Notes: generated from the sequence alone by a model not told the origin. 64,000 bases of DNA from Nocardiopsis sp. CNT312 (GCF_000515115.1 NZ_KI911538.1:1-64000), one strand, 5' to 3'. Shown: positions 48,474 to 58,343, counted from the stretch's first letter. Program-made: numbers and translations.

Positions 48474-50680
48474 TCCCCGACTTCTCAGGGGTACCCGCCG
48501 AGCCGCCCGCGTCCACCGGGGACGCCGCAGCCTGGCGCGACGCCGTCCGCGACCACAGCGGCAAGGACACTGACGCCCTGGAGTGGGAGACCCCCGAGGG
48601 CATCCGCGTCAAGCCGCTGTACACCGCCGCCGACCGGGCGGGGCTCGACTTCGTGGACGGCCTGCCCGGCATCCCGCCCTACCTGCGCGGCCCCTACCCC
48701 ACCATGTACGTCAACCAGCCGTGGACCATCCGCCAGTACGCGGGCTTCTCCACGGCCGAGGCCTCCAACGCCTTCTACCGGCGCAACCTGGAGGCCGGGC
48801 AGAAGGGCCTGTCCGTCGCCTTCGACCTGGCCACCCACCGCGGCTACGACTCCGACCACCCGCGCGTGTCCGGCGACGTCGGCATGGCCGGGGTGGCGAT
48901 CGACTCCATCTACGACATGCGCACGCTCTTCGACGGCATCCCGCTGGACCGGATGAGCGTGTCCATGACCATGAACGGCGCGGTACTGCCCGTCCTGGCG
49001 CTGTACATCGTCGCCGCCGAGGAGCAGGGGGTGCCCCCCGAGCGGTTGTCGGGGACCATCCAGAACGACATCCTCAAGGAGTTCATGGTCCGCAACACCT
49101 ACATCTACCCACCGAAGCCGTCGATGCGGATCATCTCCGACATCTTCGCCTACACCTCGCAGCGGATGCCGCGGTTCAACTCCATCTCCATCTCCGGCTA
49201 CCACATGCAGGAGGCCGGGGCCACGGCCGACCTCGAACTGGCCTACACCCTCGCCGACGGCGTGGAGTACATCCGCGCCGGGCAGCGCTCGGGTCTGGAC
49301 GTGGACCGGTTCGCGCCGCGCCTGTCCTTCTTCTGGGCGATCGGTATGAACTTCTTCATGGAGGTCGCCAAGCTGCGCGCCGCCCGCCTGCTGTGGGCGC
49401 GCCTGGTCAGGGACCTGGGCGCGGTGCAGGACAAGTCGCTGAGCCTGCGCACCCACTCCCAGACCTCCGGGTGGTCGCTCACCGCCCAGGACGTGTTCAA
49501 CAACGTCGCCCGCACCTGCGTGGAGGCGATGGCCGCCACCCAGGGGCACACCCAGTCGCTGCACACCAACGCCCTGGACGAGGCGCTGGCCCTGCCCACC
49601 GACTTCTCGGCCCGCATCGCCCGCAACACCCAGTTGTTCCTGCAACAGGAGTCCGGCACCACCCGCACGGTCGACCCGTGGGGCGGCAGCTACTACGTCG
49701 AGCGGCTCACCCGGGAGCTCGCGACCAGGGCGTGGGCGCACATCCAGGAGGTGGAGCGGGCGGGCGGCATGGCCGCCGCGATCGACGGGGGCCTGCCCAA
49801 GATGCGCATCGAGGAGGCCGCCGCCCGCACCCAGGCCCGGATCGACTCCGGCCGCCAGCCGGTGATCGGCGTCAACAAGTACCGATCCGACATCCGCGAC
49901 GAGATCGAGGTGCTCAAGGTCGACAACGCCGAGGTGCGCGCCCGGCAGATCGAGAAGCTGCGCCGTCTGCGCGGGGAGCGCGACGAGCGGGCCGTGCGCG
50001 CCGCCCTGGACGCCCTCACCGAGGCCGCCGGGCGCGAGTCCGCCGCCGACGAGTCCCTGCACGGCAACCTGCTGGCCGCCGCCGTGGACGCGGCCCGCGC
50101 CAAGGCCACCGTCGGGGAGATCTCCGACGCCATGGAGCGGGTGTTCAGCCGCCACGCCGGGCAGGTCCGTACCATCCAGGGTGTGTACAGGGACGAGGCC
50201 GCGAGCGGCGCGAGCGCCGCCGACCTGATGGAGCGCGTCGCTGCGCGCATCGAGGCGTTCGCCGAGGAGGAGGGCCGCCGCCCCCGCATCCTGGTCGCCA
50301 AGATGGGCCAGGACGGGCACGACCGGGGGCAGAAGGTCATCGCGACCGCCTTCGCCGACCTGGGCTTCGACGTCGACGTCGGCCCGCTGTTCCAGACCCC
50401 CGCTGAGGTGGCCGCCCAGGCGGTGGAGGCCGACGTGCACGTGGTGGGGGTCTCGTCGCTGGCGGCCGGCCACCTCACCCTCGTCCCGGCGCTGCGCGAG
50501 GAGCTCACCGCGCTGGAGCGGGAGGACGTCATGATCGTGGTGGGCGGCGTCATCCCGCCCGCGGACGTCGACGCGCTCAAGAAGGAGGGCGCGGCGGCGG
50601 TCTTCCCGCCCGGAACGGTGATCGCCGAGGCCGCCCTCGACCTGCTCGATCAGTTGGAAGCCCGGCTGGAGGGGGAGTGA
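48470..50680 (+). CDS. mutB: Methylmalonyl-CoA mutase large (alpha) subunit
   Basis: A 736-residue adenosylcobalamin enzyme that interconverts succinyl-CoA and methylmalonyl-CoA. The substrate barrel has [36 protein letters not shown] and [19 protein letters not shown]. The C-terminal B12 domain has [16 protein letters not shown] (the DxHxxG motif, with the cobalt-ligating His) and [13 protein letters not shown]. Length is normal. It may supply methylmalonyl units to polyketides or take part in propionate metabolism. Confidence 0.97.
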   Translation: MIPDFSGVPAEPPASTGDAAAWRDAVRDHSGKDTDALEWETPEGIRVKPLYTAADRAGLDFVDGLPGIPPYLRGPYPTMYVNQPWTIRQYAGFSTAEASNAFYRRNLEAGQKGLSVAFDLATHRGYDSDHPRVSGDVGMAGVAIDSIYDMRTLFDGIPLDRMSVSMTMNGAVLPVLALYIVAAEEQGVPPERLSGTIQNDILKEFMVRNTYIYPPKPSMRIISDIFAYTSQRMPRFNSISISGYHMQEAGATADLELAYTLADGVEYIRAGQRSGLDVDRFAPRLSFFWAIGMNFFMEVAKLRAARLLWARLVRDLGAVQDKSLSLRTHSQTSGWSLTAQDVFNNVARTCVEAMAATQGHTQSLHTNALDEALALPTDFSARIARNTQLFLQQESGTTRTVDPWGGSYYVERLTRELATRAWAHIQEVERAGGMAAAIDGGLPKMRIEEAAARTQARIDSGRQPVIGVNKYRSDIRDEIEVLKVDNAEVRARQIEKLRRLRGERDERAVRAALDALTEAAGRESAADESLHGNLLAAAVDAARAKATVGEISDAMERVFSRHAGQVRTIQGVYRDEAASGASAADLMERVAARIEAFAEEEGRRPRILVAKMGQDGHDRGQKVIATAFADLGFDVDVGPLFQTPAEVAAQAVEADVHVVGVSSLAAGHLTLVPALREELTALEREDVMIVVGGVIPPADVDALKKEGAAAVFPPGTVIAEAALDLLDQLEARLEGE

Positions 50681-51726
50681 GCGCGGCAGGGGGCGCCGCG
50701 CGCGGGCGCGGGCGCCGCCGTCCGGACCCCGCCGCCCTCGCCGAGGGTGTCCTGGCGGGGCACCGGCCGACCCTGGCGCGGGCGATCACCCTCGTGGAGT
50801 CCCGCCGCCCCGACCACGCCCGGGCCGCCCAGGACCTGCTGGTGAGGCTCCTCCCCCATACCGGTAGCGCCCTGCGGGTGGGGATCACCGGTGTGCCGGG
50901 GGTGGGCAAGTCGACGTTCGTCGACGCGCTCGGCACCGTGCTCACCGGGTCCGGCCACCGGGTGGCGGTCCTGGCCGTGGACCCCTCCTCCACGCGCACG
51001 GGTGGCAGCATCCTCGGTGACAAGACCCGCATGGCGCGGTTGTCGGTGGACCCGAACGCGTTTATCCGTCCCTCGCCCACGGCGGGGACCCTCGGCGGCG
51101 TGGCCCGGGCCACACGGGAGACCATGCTGCTCATGGAGGCCGCCGGGTTCGACGTGGTGCTGGTGGAGACCGTCGGGGTGGGGCAGTCCGAGGTGACGGT
51201 CGCCGCCATGGTCGACTGCTTCCTGCTGCTCACCCTGGCCCGTACGGGCGACCAGCTCCAGGGCATCAAGAAGGGTGTGCTGGAGCTGGTCGACGTGGTC
51301 GCGGTGAACAAGGCCGACGGTCCGCACGCCGACGACGCCCGCCGAGCCGCGCGGGAGCTGTCCCGGGCGATGCGGCTGCTGCGGCCGGTGCATCCCGACT
51401 GGCGTCCGCCCGTGCTCACGTGCAGCGGTCTGAGCGGGGACGGCCTCGACCGGGTGTGGGAGTCCGTGCTCGAACACCGCCGGATGCTGGAGCGCGGCGG
51501 AGCTCTGGCCGAGCGGCGCAGCGAGCAGCGCGTGAGCTGGATGTGGGACCAGGTGCGCGACCAGGTGATGGACACCTTCCTGCGTGATCCGCGGGTGAGT
51601 GCGCTCCTGCCCGGACTGGAGGCGGGGGTGCGGTCCGGGGAGACCACGGCGACGCTGGCCGCCCGCGGACTCGTCGAGGCGTTCACGAGGAATGTCACCC
51701 AGAGTGATATTCACTCCATAGAGTGA
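50677..51726 (+). CDS. meaB: Methylmalonyl-CoA mutase chaperone GTPase MeaB
   Basis: A 349-residue G3E-type GTPase that loads and protects the B12 mutase. Walker A is [51 protein letters not shown] and VVAVNKADG (NKxD base-specificity motif) are the other G motifs. The GTG at 50677 overlaps the mutB stop (GTGA), so the three genes form one coupled operon. Confidence 0.96.
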   Translation: MSAAGGAARGRGRRRPDPAALAEGVLAGHRPTLARAITLVESRRPDHARAAQDLLVRLLPHTGSALRVGITGVPGVGKSTFVDALGTVLTGSGHRVAVLAVDPSSTRTGGSILGDKTRMARLSVDPNAFIRPSPTAGTLGGVARATRETMLLMEAAGFDVVLVETVGVGQSEVTVAAMVDCFLLLTLARTGDQLQGIKKGVLELVDVVAVNKADGPHADDARRAARELSRAMRLLRPVHPDWRPPVLTCSGLSGDGLDRVWESVLEHRRMLERGGALAERRSEQRVSWMWDQVRDQVMDTFLRDPRVSALLPGLEAGVRSGETTATLAARGLVEAFTRNVTQSDIHSIE

Positions 51727-52064
51727 TGATTCGGTCACTATCCTTGCGGTGAAGGTTTTCTTACCTCCAGGTGAACGGCTCCGATCGCCCCAACTGGTGA
51801 AATAACACCGTGTCAGTGGGCGAACCAGGTGTTATGGATCGCATGAGTGAACGGGAAAGAAAAATTCCTCGCTGTCGCCATTCCCGATCGGGCCGATCGC
51901 CTATACCGTGTGTGTCCAACGACTTACCAGACTCTCGGGCGCGTCAGCCATCCCGGGATCCGGTGCGGGAGTGCCACCGGATCTCAGTCAGCGCGATCCG
52001 TCGGTCTGCGTATGGTGAAGCCAAGGACCCCCGACAACCGACCGTGGGGCCGGGAGGAGTGAAC
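51727..52064. other. Intergenic region upstream of the STAS gene
   Basis: About 340 bases without a gene. An 8-bp inverted repeat ATAACACC (51802-51809) / GGTGTTAT (51828-51835) is a candidate regulator site. The open frame extending left of 52065 has no recognisable protein content. Confidence 0.5.
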
Positions 52065-52436
52065 GTGCACAGGCTCGGGCTGAGCACGCGGGTAGACAGC
52101 CGCAGCGTCATCGTCGCGGTCGAGGGAGAACTCGACATCGCGACCGCCGCCGACCTCCAGGAACAGATCGAGTCCGCCATCGACGAGCACGGGTCCTGGC
52201 TGATCCTGGACCTGTCCAAGCTGGACTTCATGGACTCCAGCGGGCTCAACGTCATCATCAACGCCTACCGGACCGTCCGCGAGCGGGGCGGTTCCCTCGC
52301 GCTCGCCGCTCTCAACGAGCGCGTCACCAAGGTCGTCCGCCTGGTCGGCCTGCACCGCCAGGTCCCGGTCCACCGGACCGTGGCCACCGCCGTCACCGCC
52401 ATGGAGGCTCTGGAGGCCAAGCGCCAGGCCGGGTAG
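52065..52436 (+). CDS. Anti-sigma factor antagonist (STAS domain)
   Basis: A 123-residue STAS protein of the SpoIIAA/RsbV type, which binds and releases anti-sigma kinases. Core: SRSVIVAVEGELDIATAADL, then LILDLSKLDFMDSSGLNVI with the phosphorylatable Ser in DSSGL. The GTG at 52065 is favoured by GGGAGGAG six bases upstream; an in-frame GTG lies at 52059. No kinase or phosphatase partner is adjacent. Confidence 0.92.
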   Translation: MHRLGLSTRVDSRSVIVAVEGELDIATAADLQEQIESAIDEHGSWLILDLSKLDFMDSSGLNVIINAYRTVRERGGSLALAALNERVTKVVRLVGLHRQVPVHRTVATAVTAMEALEAKRQAG

Positions 52437-52735
52437 GCTGTGCCCTCTTTGAACCTCCGCTTCGCTTCGGTTCGTGCTCGGACGCCCGTGGAACGGGAAC
52501 CTACGGCACCTACGGCGTGTTCACTCGTTCCTCGCGAACACGCCTCCGGTACCTCCAGAACCCCGTGGGCGCCCGAGCAACACCCCCTGTGGTGCAGCAC
52601 CGCGTTCACAAAACAGCTTCTGGTGGGCCGGGCGCGTGGGCAACCACCCGCCGACGCCGCCCCGGCCGTGTACCGCAGGGCCCCTGTCCCGTGGCGCGAG
52701 GACAGGGGCGGGAGGGCGGCCCGGCCGGGCCGCCC
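52437..52735. terminator. Convergent intergenic region with stacked hairpins
   Basis: Holds GGCGTGTTC (52514-52522) / GAACACGCC (52536-52544). A 10-bp stem lies at 52680-52709, and a perfect 26-base palindrome at 52712-52737 overlaps the stop of the next gene. They can stop both converging transcripts. No gene was seen. Confidence 0.7.
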
Positions 52736-53389
52736 TCACCCGTAGATGTTGGGAACCGTGTCCAGGCCGCACGCGGCCGGGTCCTTGCGGCCGGTCCCCA
52801 CGAGCACGAAGTCCAGCGGGTCCCCGTGCACCTCGGGGCCGCCCTCGCCCACCTCCACGGTGCCCACGCCCTCCAGCACGAACCGGGCCGGGTCCGCACC
52901 GCGCCTTTCGAGGGCGAAGCGGACGAAGTCCACCGTCGCCGCCAGACCGGGGCCCCGGTCGGAGGGCAGGCCGAGCGCCGCGCGGATGTCGTCGGCGTGC
53001 ACGTAGGTGTCCTGCAGGAGCAGGAGCACGCTCTCCCCGCGCCGGTAGCCCATCGGGCCGGGGGAGGTCCAGGAGCGCTCGCTCATCCCCGCGAACGGAC
53101 CCCGCAGCGCCCGTGCCTTCCCGCGCAGGTCCTCGGCCAGGGCAGCGGGTTTGAGGCCGCGGTAGGCCGCAGCCTGGTCGTCGGCGGAGCGCTGCCCCGA
53201 CGCGCGGTCCGTGATGTCGACGGCCACGCCGAACACGTGCCCCGCCACGTCGCGGACGGCCCATCCCTCGCAGCGCGTGGGCGCGTCCCACTGCTCGGGG
53301 GTGAGCCCGGCGACCAGGTCGCAGAACTTCTCGTACTCGTCGATCGCCCCGTCGGCGGTCTCCTTCTGCGGCGGGTACGGCGTCGTCAT
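52736..53389 (-). CDS. DinB-fold maleylpyruvate isomerase-like (mycothiol-dependent) protein
   Basis: A 217-residue protein of the DinB/MDMPI family, metal-dependent enzymes that often use mycothiol. The metal triad candidates are in RCEGWAVRDVAGHV and in YVHADDIRAALG. The first segment (AIDEYEKFCDLVAGLTPEQW) is also typical of the TIGR03083/03086 groups. Substrate unknown. Start ATG 53389 with CGGAGGAACCCC upstream. Confidence 0.85.
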   Translation of the reverse strand: MTTPYPPQKETADGAIDEYEKFCDLVAGLTPEQWDAPTRCEGWAVRDVAGHVFGVAVDITDRASGQRSADDQAAAYRGLKPAALAEDLRGKARALRGPFAGMSERSWTSPGPMGYRRGESVLLLLQDTYVHADDIRAALGLPSDRGPGLAATVDFVRFALERRGADPARFVLEGVGTVEVGEGGPEVHGDPLDFVLVGTGRKDPAACGLDTVPNIYG

Positions 53390-53485
53390 GGGGTTCCTCC
53401 GTCGGGCGGCTCGCCGGGTGTGTCCGGTCCGAGCCTAGGAGGGCGACTTCAGGAGGGAGGCCGCGCCCCGCCCGGCACGCCGGTG

Positions 53486-53941
53486 TCAGGCGGTGAAGGC
53501 GTACGGGGCCAGGAGGTCGCCCCCGGGGGCCGGACGCGACGCGGGGACCGGCGCCGGGCGTGCCGCCGGGCTCGCGGGGGCGGCGGCCCCGGCCGTCCAG
53601 CGGTTGAGGCGTGCGCGGGCCTGCTCCCGGCGGCGCAGTGCGCGTTCGTCCTCGAAGGCCCGGTAGTAGCCGCGGATCAGTGCCACCTCCTCGGCCGGGA
53701 TCGGCGCGGGGGCGGGCTCCAGGAGCGGCGCGGGACGCGGTGGCGGGGGAGCGGCGGCCTGCTCGGGGTGGGGCGGCGGGGCGTAGCGGCGGACTCGGGT
53801 GGAGCGGCGGACTCGGGTGGAGCGGCGTCGACGGAGTTCGGGGAGGCCAGCGGGGCGGGCGTGGCGTCCGCGCGCCGGGGCGGTGAGGGCGAACAGGAGC
53901 CGGGCGGTTGCGCGCAGGAGGGCAGGGATAGAATAGGGCAC
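53486..53941 (-). CDS. Hypothetical protein, Pro/Ala/Arg-rich
   Basis: A 151-residue protein without a recognised domain. A hydrophobic N terminus (PALLRATARLLFALTAP) is followed by an Arg-rich internal duplication (RRSTRVRRSTRVRR), a Pro-rich linker and a helical segment EVALIRGYYRAFEDE. The GTG at 53941 lies next to an AT-rich promoter-like stretch. It could be a membrane-associated small protein; real expression is likely but unproven. Confidence 0.5.
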   Translation of the reverse strand: MPYSIPALLRATARLLFALTAPARGRHARPAGLPELRRRRSTRVRRSTRVRRYAPPPHPEQAAAPPPPRPAPLLEPAPAPIPAEEVALIRGYYRAFEDERALRRREQARARLNRWTAGAAAPASPAARPAPVPASRPAPGGDLLAPYAFTA

Positions 53942-54339
53942 GCTGGCAAGGTTTCTTTGTTAGGTCCGAATTGCTGGCCACGGCCCCGGGCGCTTATAAA
54001 CGCCGCGGGGTCATTCGTGTTTTCGGTGGTCGGAACACAGAGTAGAGGATGGTGGCCGGTCGTGCGAACTTTTCTGCGAAAAAGCACCACGACGACAATC
54101 AGGTTGCCCATCGTCCCAGTTCAGTGCTGGTGTGTAAAAGAACCAACCCTTTTTGTTCCTCTGGCCTGAAGAGAGTTTTTGGTCCGAATTGTGAGGGAAG
54201 TTCGCTGGAATGATGGGACGGACCGTCGGTGTCCGTTCCCAGAGCGTCCGTGGCCGCTCACGGGTGAGGCGTGCACCCGGGTTCAGGACTCGGTTCCTCT
54301 GACGCGTGCGGCCACCTCGGCGAGGCGGGTGTCGTCGGC
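53942..54339. other. AT-richer intergenic region
   Basis: About 400 bases with no gene. GGTCCGAATTG occurs twice (near 53963 and 54181). The base composition is well below that of its neighbours, suggesting promoter DNA or decayed sequence. Confidence 0.4.
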
Positions 54340-54753
54340 GCGGGTGTGGTCGTGGTGACCACGTTCGACCTGGACGAGTACGTCCACGCCGCGCTGACCG
54401 GCGGGGCCGTCGGGTTCCTGCTCAAGGACGCCGGTCCGGCGCTGCTGATCGAGGCGGTGCGCGCGGCGGCCCGGGGCGACGCCCTGGTCTCCCCGCGCGT
54501 CACGGTCCGGCTGCTGCGGCACTTCACGGGGAAGGGCCCGCGCCCGAAGGCGGACACGGGCGGGCTGGCCGACCGTGAGTTGGACGTGGTACGCGCGGTG
54601 GCGCGCGGGCTGACCAACACCGAGGCGGCGGCGGAGCTGTTCGTCACGGTGAGCACGGTCAAGACCCACCTGGCGAGCATCCAGAACAAGCTGGGGGCGC
54701 GCAACCGGGTCGAGGTCGCCGCCTGGGCCTACCGGGGCGGCCACGTGGAGTAG
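54340..54753 (+). pseudogene. Truncated NarL/LuxR response regulator
   Basis: The frame contains the second half of a receiver domain (VVVVTTFDLDEYVHAALTGG, then FLLKDAGPALLIEAV with the conserved Lys). A complete LuxR helix-turn-helix follows (LADRELDVVRAVARGLTNTE and FVTVSTVKTHLASIQ). The first half of the receiver, with the phosphorylated Asp, is missing, and the upstream sequence in frame does not resemble it. No partner kinase is next to it. Probably a broken gene. Confidence 0.82.
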
Positions 54754-54794
54754 CCCGGCCCCGCCCGGAGGAGCGGTGTGATCAGCCCCTCGTG

Positions 54795-54854
54795 TCCTAC
54801 AGAGGATTCGCCTTTGCCTAATGCCTTTAGGAAAAAAGTGGAGTCTCCGTAGGA
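54795..54854. promoter_or_regulatory. TetR-type operator/promoter region
   Basis: Two imperfect half sites (TCCTACAGAG from 54795 and CTCCGTAGGA ending at 54854) flank CCTAA-TGCCT-TTAGG (54817-54831). They lie just before the TetR start at 54867, where autoregulation is expected. Confidence 0.6.
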
Positions 54855-54866
54855 CAAGGGGAAGAG

Positions 54867-55445
54867 ATGATGGTACGCGCACGGCTCAATACGGAACTCC
54901 TGGTGGGGGCGGGGGCCGACCTCGCCGACGAGGCCGGGTTCGAGCACGTCACCCTCTCCGAGGTCGCCCGCCGGTTCGACGTCAAGGCCGTGAGCCTGTA
55001 CACGCACCTGAGGAACTCCCACGACCTCAGGACCCGGATCGCCCTGCTGGCGCTGGAGGAACTCGCCGACCGCGCCGCCGACGCCCTCGCCGGACGCTCC
55101 GGCAAGGACGCCCTGGTCGCGCTGGCCGGCGTCTACCGCGACTACGCCCGCGAGCACCCCGGCCGCTACGCCGCCACCCGCTTCCGGCTCGCCCCGGAGA
55201 CCGCCGCCGCCAGCGCCGGCCCCCGGCACGTCCGCATGACCCGCGCGGTCCTGCGCGGCTACGACCTTCCCGAAGCCGAGCAGACCCACGCCGTCCGCCT
55301 GCTGGGCAGCGTCTTCGACGGCTACACCGACCTGGAGATGGGCGGGGGCTTCGACCACAGCGCCCCCGACACCGACCGGACCTGGTCGCGCACCCTCGAC
55401 GCCCTCGACACCCTGCTGCGCCACTGGCCCGCACCCGAGCGCTAG
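54867..55445 (+). CDS. TetR-family transcriptional regulator
   Basis: A 192-residue TetR regulator. The HTH reads ADEAGFEHVTLSEVARRFDV...VSLYTHLRNSHDL. The C-terminal domain is of the WHG/TetR_C_33 kind (GVYRDYAREHPGRYAATRF, GYTDLEMGGGFDHS). RBS AAGGGGAAGAG; ATG 54867. An inverted repeat just upstream is the likely own operator. Confidence 0.92.
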   Translation: MMVRARLNTELLVGAGADLADEAGFEHVTLSEVARRFDVKAVSLYTHLRNSHDLRTRIALLALEELADRAADALAGRSGKDALVALAGVYRDYAREHPGRYAATRFRLAPETAAASAGPRHVRMTRAVLRGYDLPEAEQTHAVRLLGSVFDGYTDLEMGGGFDHSAPDTDRTWSRTLDALDTLLRHWPAPER

Positions 55446-55529
55446 GACACCGCCGGGCACCGCCGTATCGGCGAGCGCTTCGCCGAACTGGTCTTCGCGG
55501 CCGGAGGCCCCTGGGAGAAGGTGGGCGAG

Positions 55530-55579
55530 CCCTGCACCAGCACAGGGCTCGGGTAGCCGAGTCCTGCACCAGCACAGGG
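55530..55579. terminator. Repeated hairpin-forming motif after the TetR gene
   Basis: CCTGCACCAGCACAGGG occurs twice in this stretch. The first lies inside AGCCCTG...CAGGGCT, a 7-bp stem. It probably ends both convergent transcripts (TetR and XRE genes). Confidence 0.55.
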
Positions 55580-55600
55580 GTTGCACCGGAGAAGGACCGA

Positions 55601-55867
55601 TCAGGTGTGCTGGACCGCGGGTTCGGTCCGGTTGATCTCGGTCCACACGGCGTCGAGGGAGAGGCCGAGGACGTCGGCGATCGCGGCGATGGTGGGGAAG
55701 GCCGGGGTCGCCACCCGGCCCGACTCGATCTTGCGGAGGGTCTCCGGGGAGACCCCCGCGTCGAGCGCGACGTCGAGCATCGAGCGCTCCCCCCGGGCAC
55801 GGCGCAGCAGAGCGCCGAGGCGCTGTCCGCGTGCGACCTCGGCGGCTGTGAGCGGCAACCTGACCAT
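55601..55867 (-). CDS. XRE-family regulator, single domain
   Basis: An 88-residue helix-turn-helix protein, nearly all HTH: GQRLGALLRRARGERSM, LDVALDAGVSPETLRKIESG and PTIAAIADVLGLSLDAVW. It is divergent to the methionine aminopeptidase gene across 68 bases, with two TACCGGTA sites between them, so it should control both promoters. Confidence 0.92.
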   Translation of the reverse strand: MVRLPLTAAEVARGQRLGALLRRARGERSMLDVALDAGVSPETLRKIESGRVATPAFPTIAAIADVLGLSLDAVWTEINRTEPAVQHT

Positions 55868-55881
55868 GGCTGCGATTCTAG

Positions 55882-55907
55882 TACCGGTATAGTATTACCG
55901 GTATAGT
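55882..55907. promoter_or_regulatory. Divergent operator: two TACCGGTA palindromes with TATAGT boxes
   Basis: TACCGGTA occurs at 55882-55889 and 55896-55903, 14 bases apart, each running into TATAGT (55888-55893 and 55902-55907), which fits a -10 box. This places a palindromic operator directly over the promoter(s) of the XRE/MetAP pair. Confidence 0.75.
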
Positions 55908-55935
55908 TATTGGAATCACGGAGAAGGCGCCGCGC

Positions 55936-56706
55936 ATGATCGAGATCCTCAAGCCCACCGACCTCCCCCGGGCCAGGGCGGCGGGCGCCCTGGTCGCCGA
56001 CATCCTGCGGACGCTGAGGAGCCGCAGCACGGTCGGTACCAACCTCCTGGAGCTCGACCGGTGGACCGGGGACATGATCGCCGACGCGGGGGCGCGGTCC
56101 TGCTACGTCGACTACGCGCCCTCATTCGGCAGCGGCCCGTTCGGCCACTACGTCTGCACGGCCGTCAACGACGCCGTGCTCCACGCGATGCCCCACGACT
56201 ACGCGCTCGCCGACGGCGACCTGCTCACACTCGACCTCGCCGTCTCCCTGGACGGCATCGCCGCGGACTCCGCGATCAGCTTCATCGTGGGCGAGGCGAG
56301 GCCCGCCGAGAGCGTGGCGATGATCGAGGCGACCGAACGCGCGCTGAGCGCGGGGATCGCCGCCGCCGGGCCCGGAGCGCGCGTCGGCGACCTCTCCCAC
56401 GCCATCGGCACGGTCCTGCGCGGTGCGGGGTACTGGGTCAACACCGAGTTCGGCGGCCACGGCATCGGGTCGACGATGCACCAGGACCCGCACGTCCCCA
56501 ACAACGGGCGGCCCGGCCGCGGGTACAGGCTGCGCCCCGGGCTGCTGCTGGCGCTGGAGCCGTGGGTCATGGACGACACCGCCCACCTCGTCACCGACGC
56601 CGACGGCTGGACGCTCCGCAGTGCTACCGGGTGCCGCACGGCGCACAGCGAGCACACCATCGCCATCACCGACGACGGAGCCGAGATCCTCACCCTGCCG
56701 AAGTAG
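55936..56706 (+). CDS. Type I methionine aminopeptidase
   Basis: A 256-residue M24A metallopeptidase that removes N-terminal Met. The metal and active-site blocks are present: VNDAVLHAMP (His), LLTLDLAVSLDG and ADSAISFIVG (Asp pair), FGGHGIGSTMHQDPHVPN (His), LALEPWV (Glu) and AHSEHTIAI (Glu). It is short, without the N-terminal zinc/SH3 extension. As an extra copy beside an XRE repressor it may be stress or antibiotic inducible; inferred. Confidence 0.92.
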   Translation: MIEILKPTDLPRARAAGALVADILRTLRSRSTVGTNLLELDRWTGDMIADAGARSCYVDYAPSFGSGPFGHYVCTAVNDAVLHAMPHDYALADGDLLTLDLAVSLDGIAADSAISFIVGEARPAESVAMIEATERALSAGIAAAGPGARVGDLSHAIGTVLRGAGYWVNTEFGGHGIGSTMHQDPHVPNNGRPGRGYRLRPGLLLALEPWVMDDTAHLVTDADGWTLRSATGCRTAHSEHTIAITDDGAEILTLPK

Positions 56707-57133
56707 GCGGGGGGCTCCCGCCCTGCGGCAGCCCCCGTTCTCCTGACGGTCAGCCGGTCGGAGGTTGCGGGGCTCGGGGCCCGGAGGCGGCTGCGGTCCG
56801 TGCGGCGGTGGGGGAGCGGGGTAGCCGCAGGGCACCGGGGGCCGTTGCGGGGCATCCGGGGTTCGGGGCCCTCCGCCGGGCTCGGCACGGGAACGGCCGG
56901 CCGCACGCTGAACACGGCGAACAGCAGCAGGAACAGGACCGGGGCCACCAGGTAGGGCGGGTGGGGGTCAAGGGCCGTGTTCAGCACACGGACTCCTCGG
57001 GGGTGCGCTGGTGCGACTCCGACCCGTCGGCCCTTCCGCCGATCGGCCCGCGTTCCCCGGCGCGTGCTCCCCCTCTCCGCTGCCTCTGGCGGGCACTCTG
57101 TCCCAGAGGACCAACCGACGGGGAGGAAACACC
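56707..57133. other. Intergenic region with a possible small minus-strand membrane ORF
   Basis: About 430 bases. A minus-strand GTG at 56987 has GAGGAG five bases upstream and opens a hydrophobic segment (LVAPVLFLLLFAVF). The frame then runs antisense into the aminopeptidase gene without a natural end. It may be a real small gene with a frameshift, or chance. No terminator was recognised. Confidence 0.35.
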
Positions 57134-57787
57134 GTGATCGTGCTGATCGTGGGGGCCGGGGACATGGCGCTCGGCATCGCCGCCCGCGCCCTGGCCGGGG
57201 GCAACGACGTGCGCCTGGTCGCCCGGTCCCGGAAGAGGGCCGAGGACCTGGCGCGGGAGCTGGTCGGCGCGCCCGAGGGCACGGTCGAGGTCTTCTCCTC
57301 TGTCGCCGAGGCCGCGGCCGGTGCCGACGCCACCGTGCTGGCCGTGCCCTACCCGGCCACGCTCGACGTGGTCCGCCGACTCCCCGAGGGCGGACCGGTC
57401 GTGGTCGACATCGCCAACCCCGTGAACCTCTCCACCTTCGACTCCCTGGTCACCGAACCGGGAACCTCCGCGGCGGAGGAGGTCGCCGCCGCCAACCCCG
57501 ACGCCCGGGTGGTCAAGGCGTTCAACACCGCCTTCGCCGCCGTCCTCGCCACCGGGCGGCTGGACGGGGACCTGCCCCTGGACGTGTTCGTCGCCTCCGA
57601 CAACGAGGCGGCCAAGGAGGTCGTCGTCCAGCTCGCGCGGCGCGGCGGCCTCAACCCCCTGGACGCCGGGCCGCTGCGCCGGGCGCGCGAACTGGAGGCC
57701 CTCCAGTTCTTCCACATGACCCTCCAGGACCGGCTCGGTCTCCGGTGGGCGTCGGCGATCCAGATCGTGCCCGGCGCAACCCCCTGA
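57134..57787 (+). CDS. NADPH-dependent F420 reductase-like NAD(P)-binding protein
   Basis: A 217-residue Rossmann protein of the F420-dependent NADP reductase/FNO family. The start has LIVGAGDMALGIAARALAGG and a VRLVARSRKRAEDL block for NADP. VVDIANPVNLSTFDSL and VVKAFNTAFAAVLATG are family hallmarks. The GTG at 57134 follows GGGAGGAAAC. It may act on F420 or a similar small substrate. Confidence 0.88.
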   Translation: MIVLIVGAGDMALGIAARALAGGNDVRLVARSRKRAEDLARELVGAPEGTVEVFSSVAEAAAGADATVLAVPYPATLDVVRRLPEGGPVVVDIANPVNLSTFDSLVTEPGTSAAEEVAAANPDARVVKAFNTAFAAVLATGRLDGDLPLDVFVASDNEAAKEVVVQLARRGGLNPLDAGPLRRARELEALQFFHMTLQDRLGLRWASAIQIVPGATP

Positions 57788-57850
57788 ACCGCGGGGCGGC
57801 CCGCTCCGATCGACGGACCTGCCGTCCCCGGCGCCGCTACGCTGCGCACT

Positions 57851-58324
57851 ATGCCGATCCCTGAATTCGTCGTGGAACTGCGCCGACACGTCGGCCACGG
57901 CCTGCTCCCGCTCACCGGTGTGACGGCCGTGGTCCTGAGCGAGGGGGGCGACGTCCTGCTGCACCGGCGTGCCGACGACGGGCGCTGGTGCACCCCCGGC
58001 GGCATCCTCGAACCCGGGGAGCAGCCCGCCCAGGCCCTCGTGCGCGAGGTGCGGGAGGAGACCGGAGCGCGGGTCGCCGTGGAGCAACTGACCAGCGTGG
58101 TCGCCCACGACCCCTACACCTACCCCAACGGCGACCGCGTGCAGATGCTCGACCTGGCGTTCCGCTGCCGCTACACCGGCGGCGACCTCGACGCCGGGGG
58201 CGATGAGTCCCTGGACGTGGGGTGGTTCGCCCCCGACGCGCTGCCTCCGATGGACGCGCGCATCCTCGACCGCATCGCCTGGGCGCGTGAGGAGGAGCGC
58301 ACCGTCCCCCACCTCCGCCTGTGA
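57851..58324 (+). CDS. NUDIX hydrolase
   Basis: A 157-residue NUDIX protein. The NUDIX box is GGILEPGEQPAQALVREVRE with the following ETG, giving the GX5EX7REUXEEXGU pattern. It cleaves nucleoside diphosphates linked to another moiety; the substrate is unpredictable. Start ATG 57851. Confidence 0.94.
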   Translation: MPIPEFVVELRRHVGHGLLPLTGVTAVVLSEGGDVLLHRRADDGRWCTPGGILEPGEQPAQALVREVREETGARVAVEQLTSVVAHDPYTYPNGDRVQMLDLAFRCRYTGGDLDAGGDESLDVGWFAPDALPPMDARILDRIAWAREEERTVPHLRL

Positions 58325-58343
58325 TCCGTCCGGCGGCGCCGGG

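Noticed and set aside
51810..52064. Upstream in-frame extension of the STAS protein
   Set aside because: The added residues have no fold-like pattern, and a strong GGGAGGAG site serves the GTG at 52065.
56199..56987. Long minus-strand frame over the methionine aminopeptidase gene
   Set aside because: Only the first ~25 residues look protein-like; the rest is antisense to a well-supported gene. Kept only as a possible small membrane ORF.
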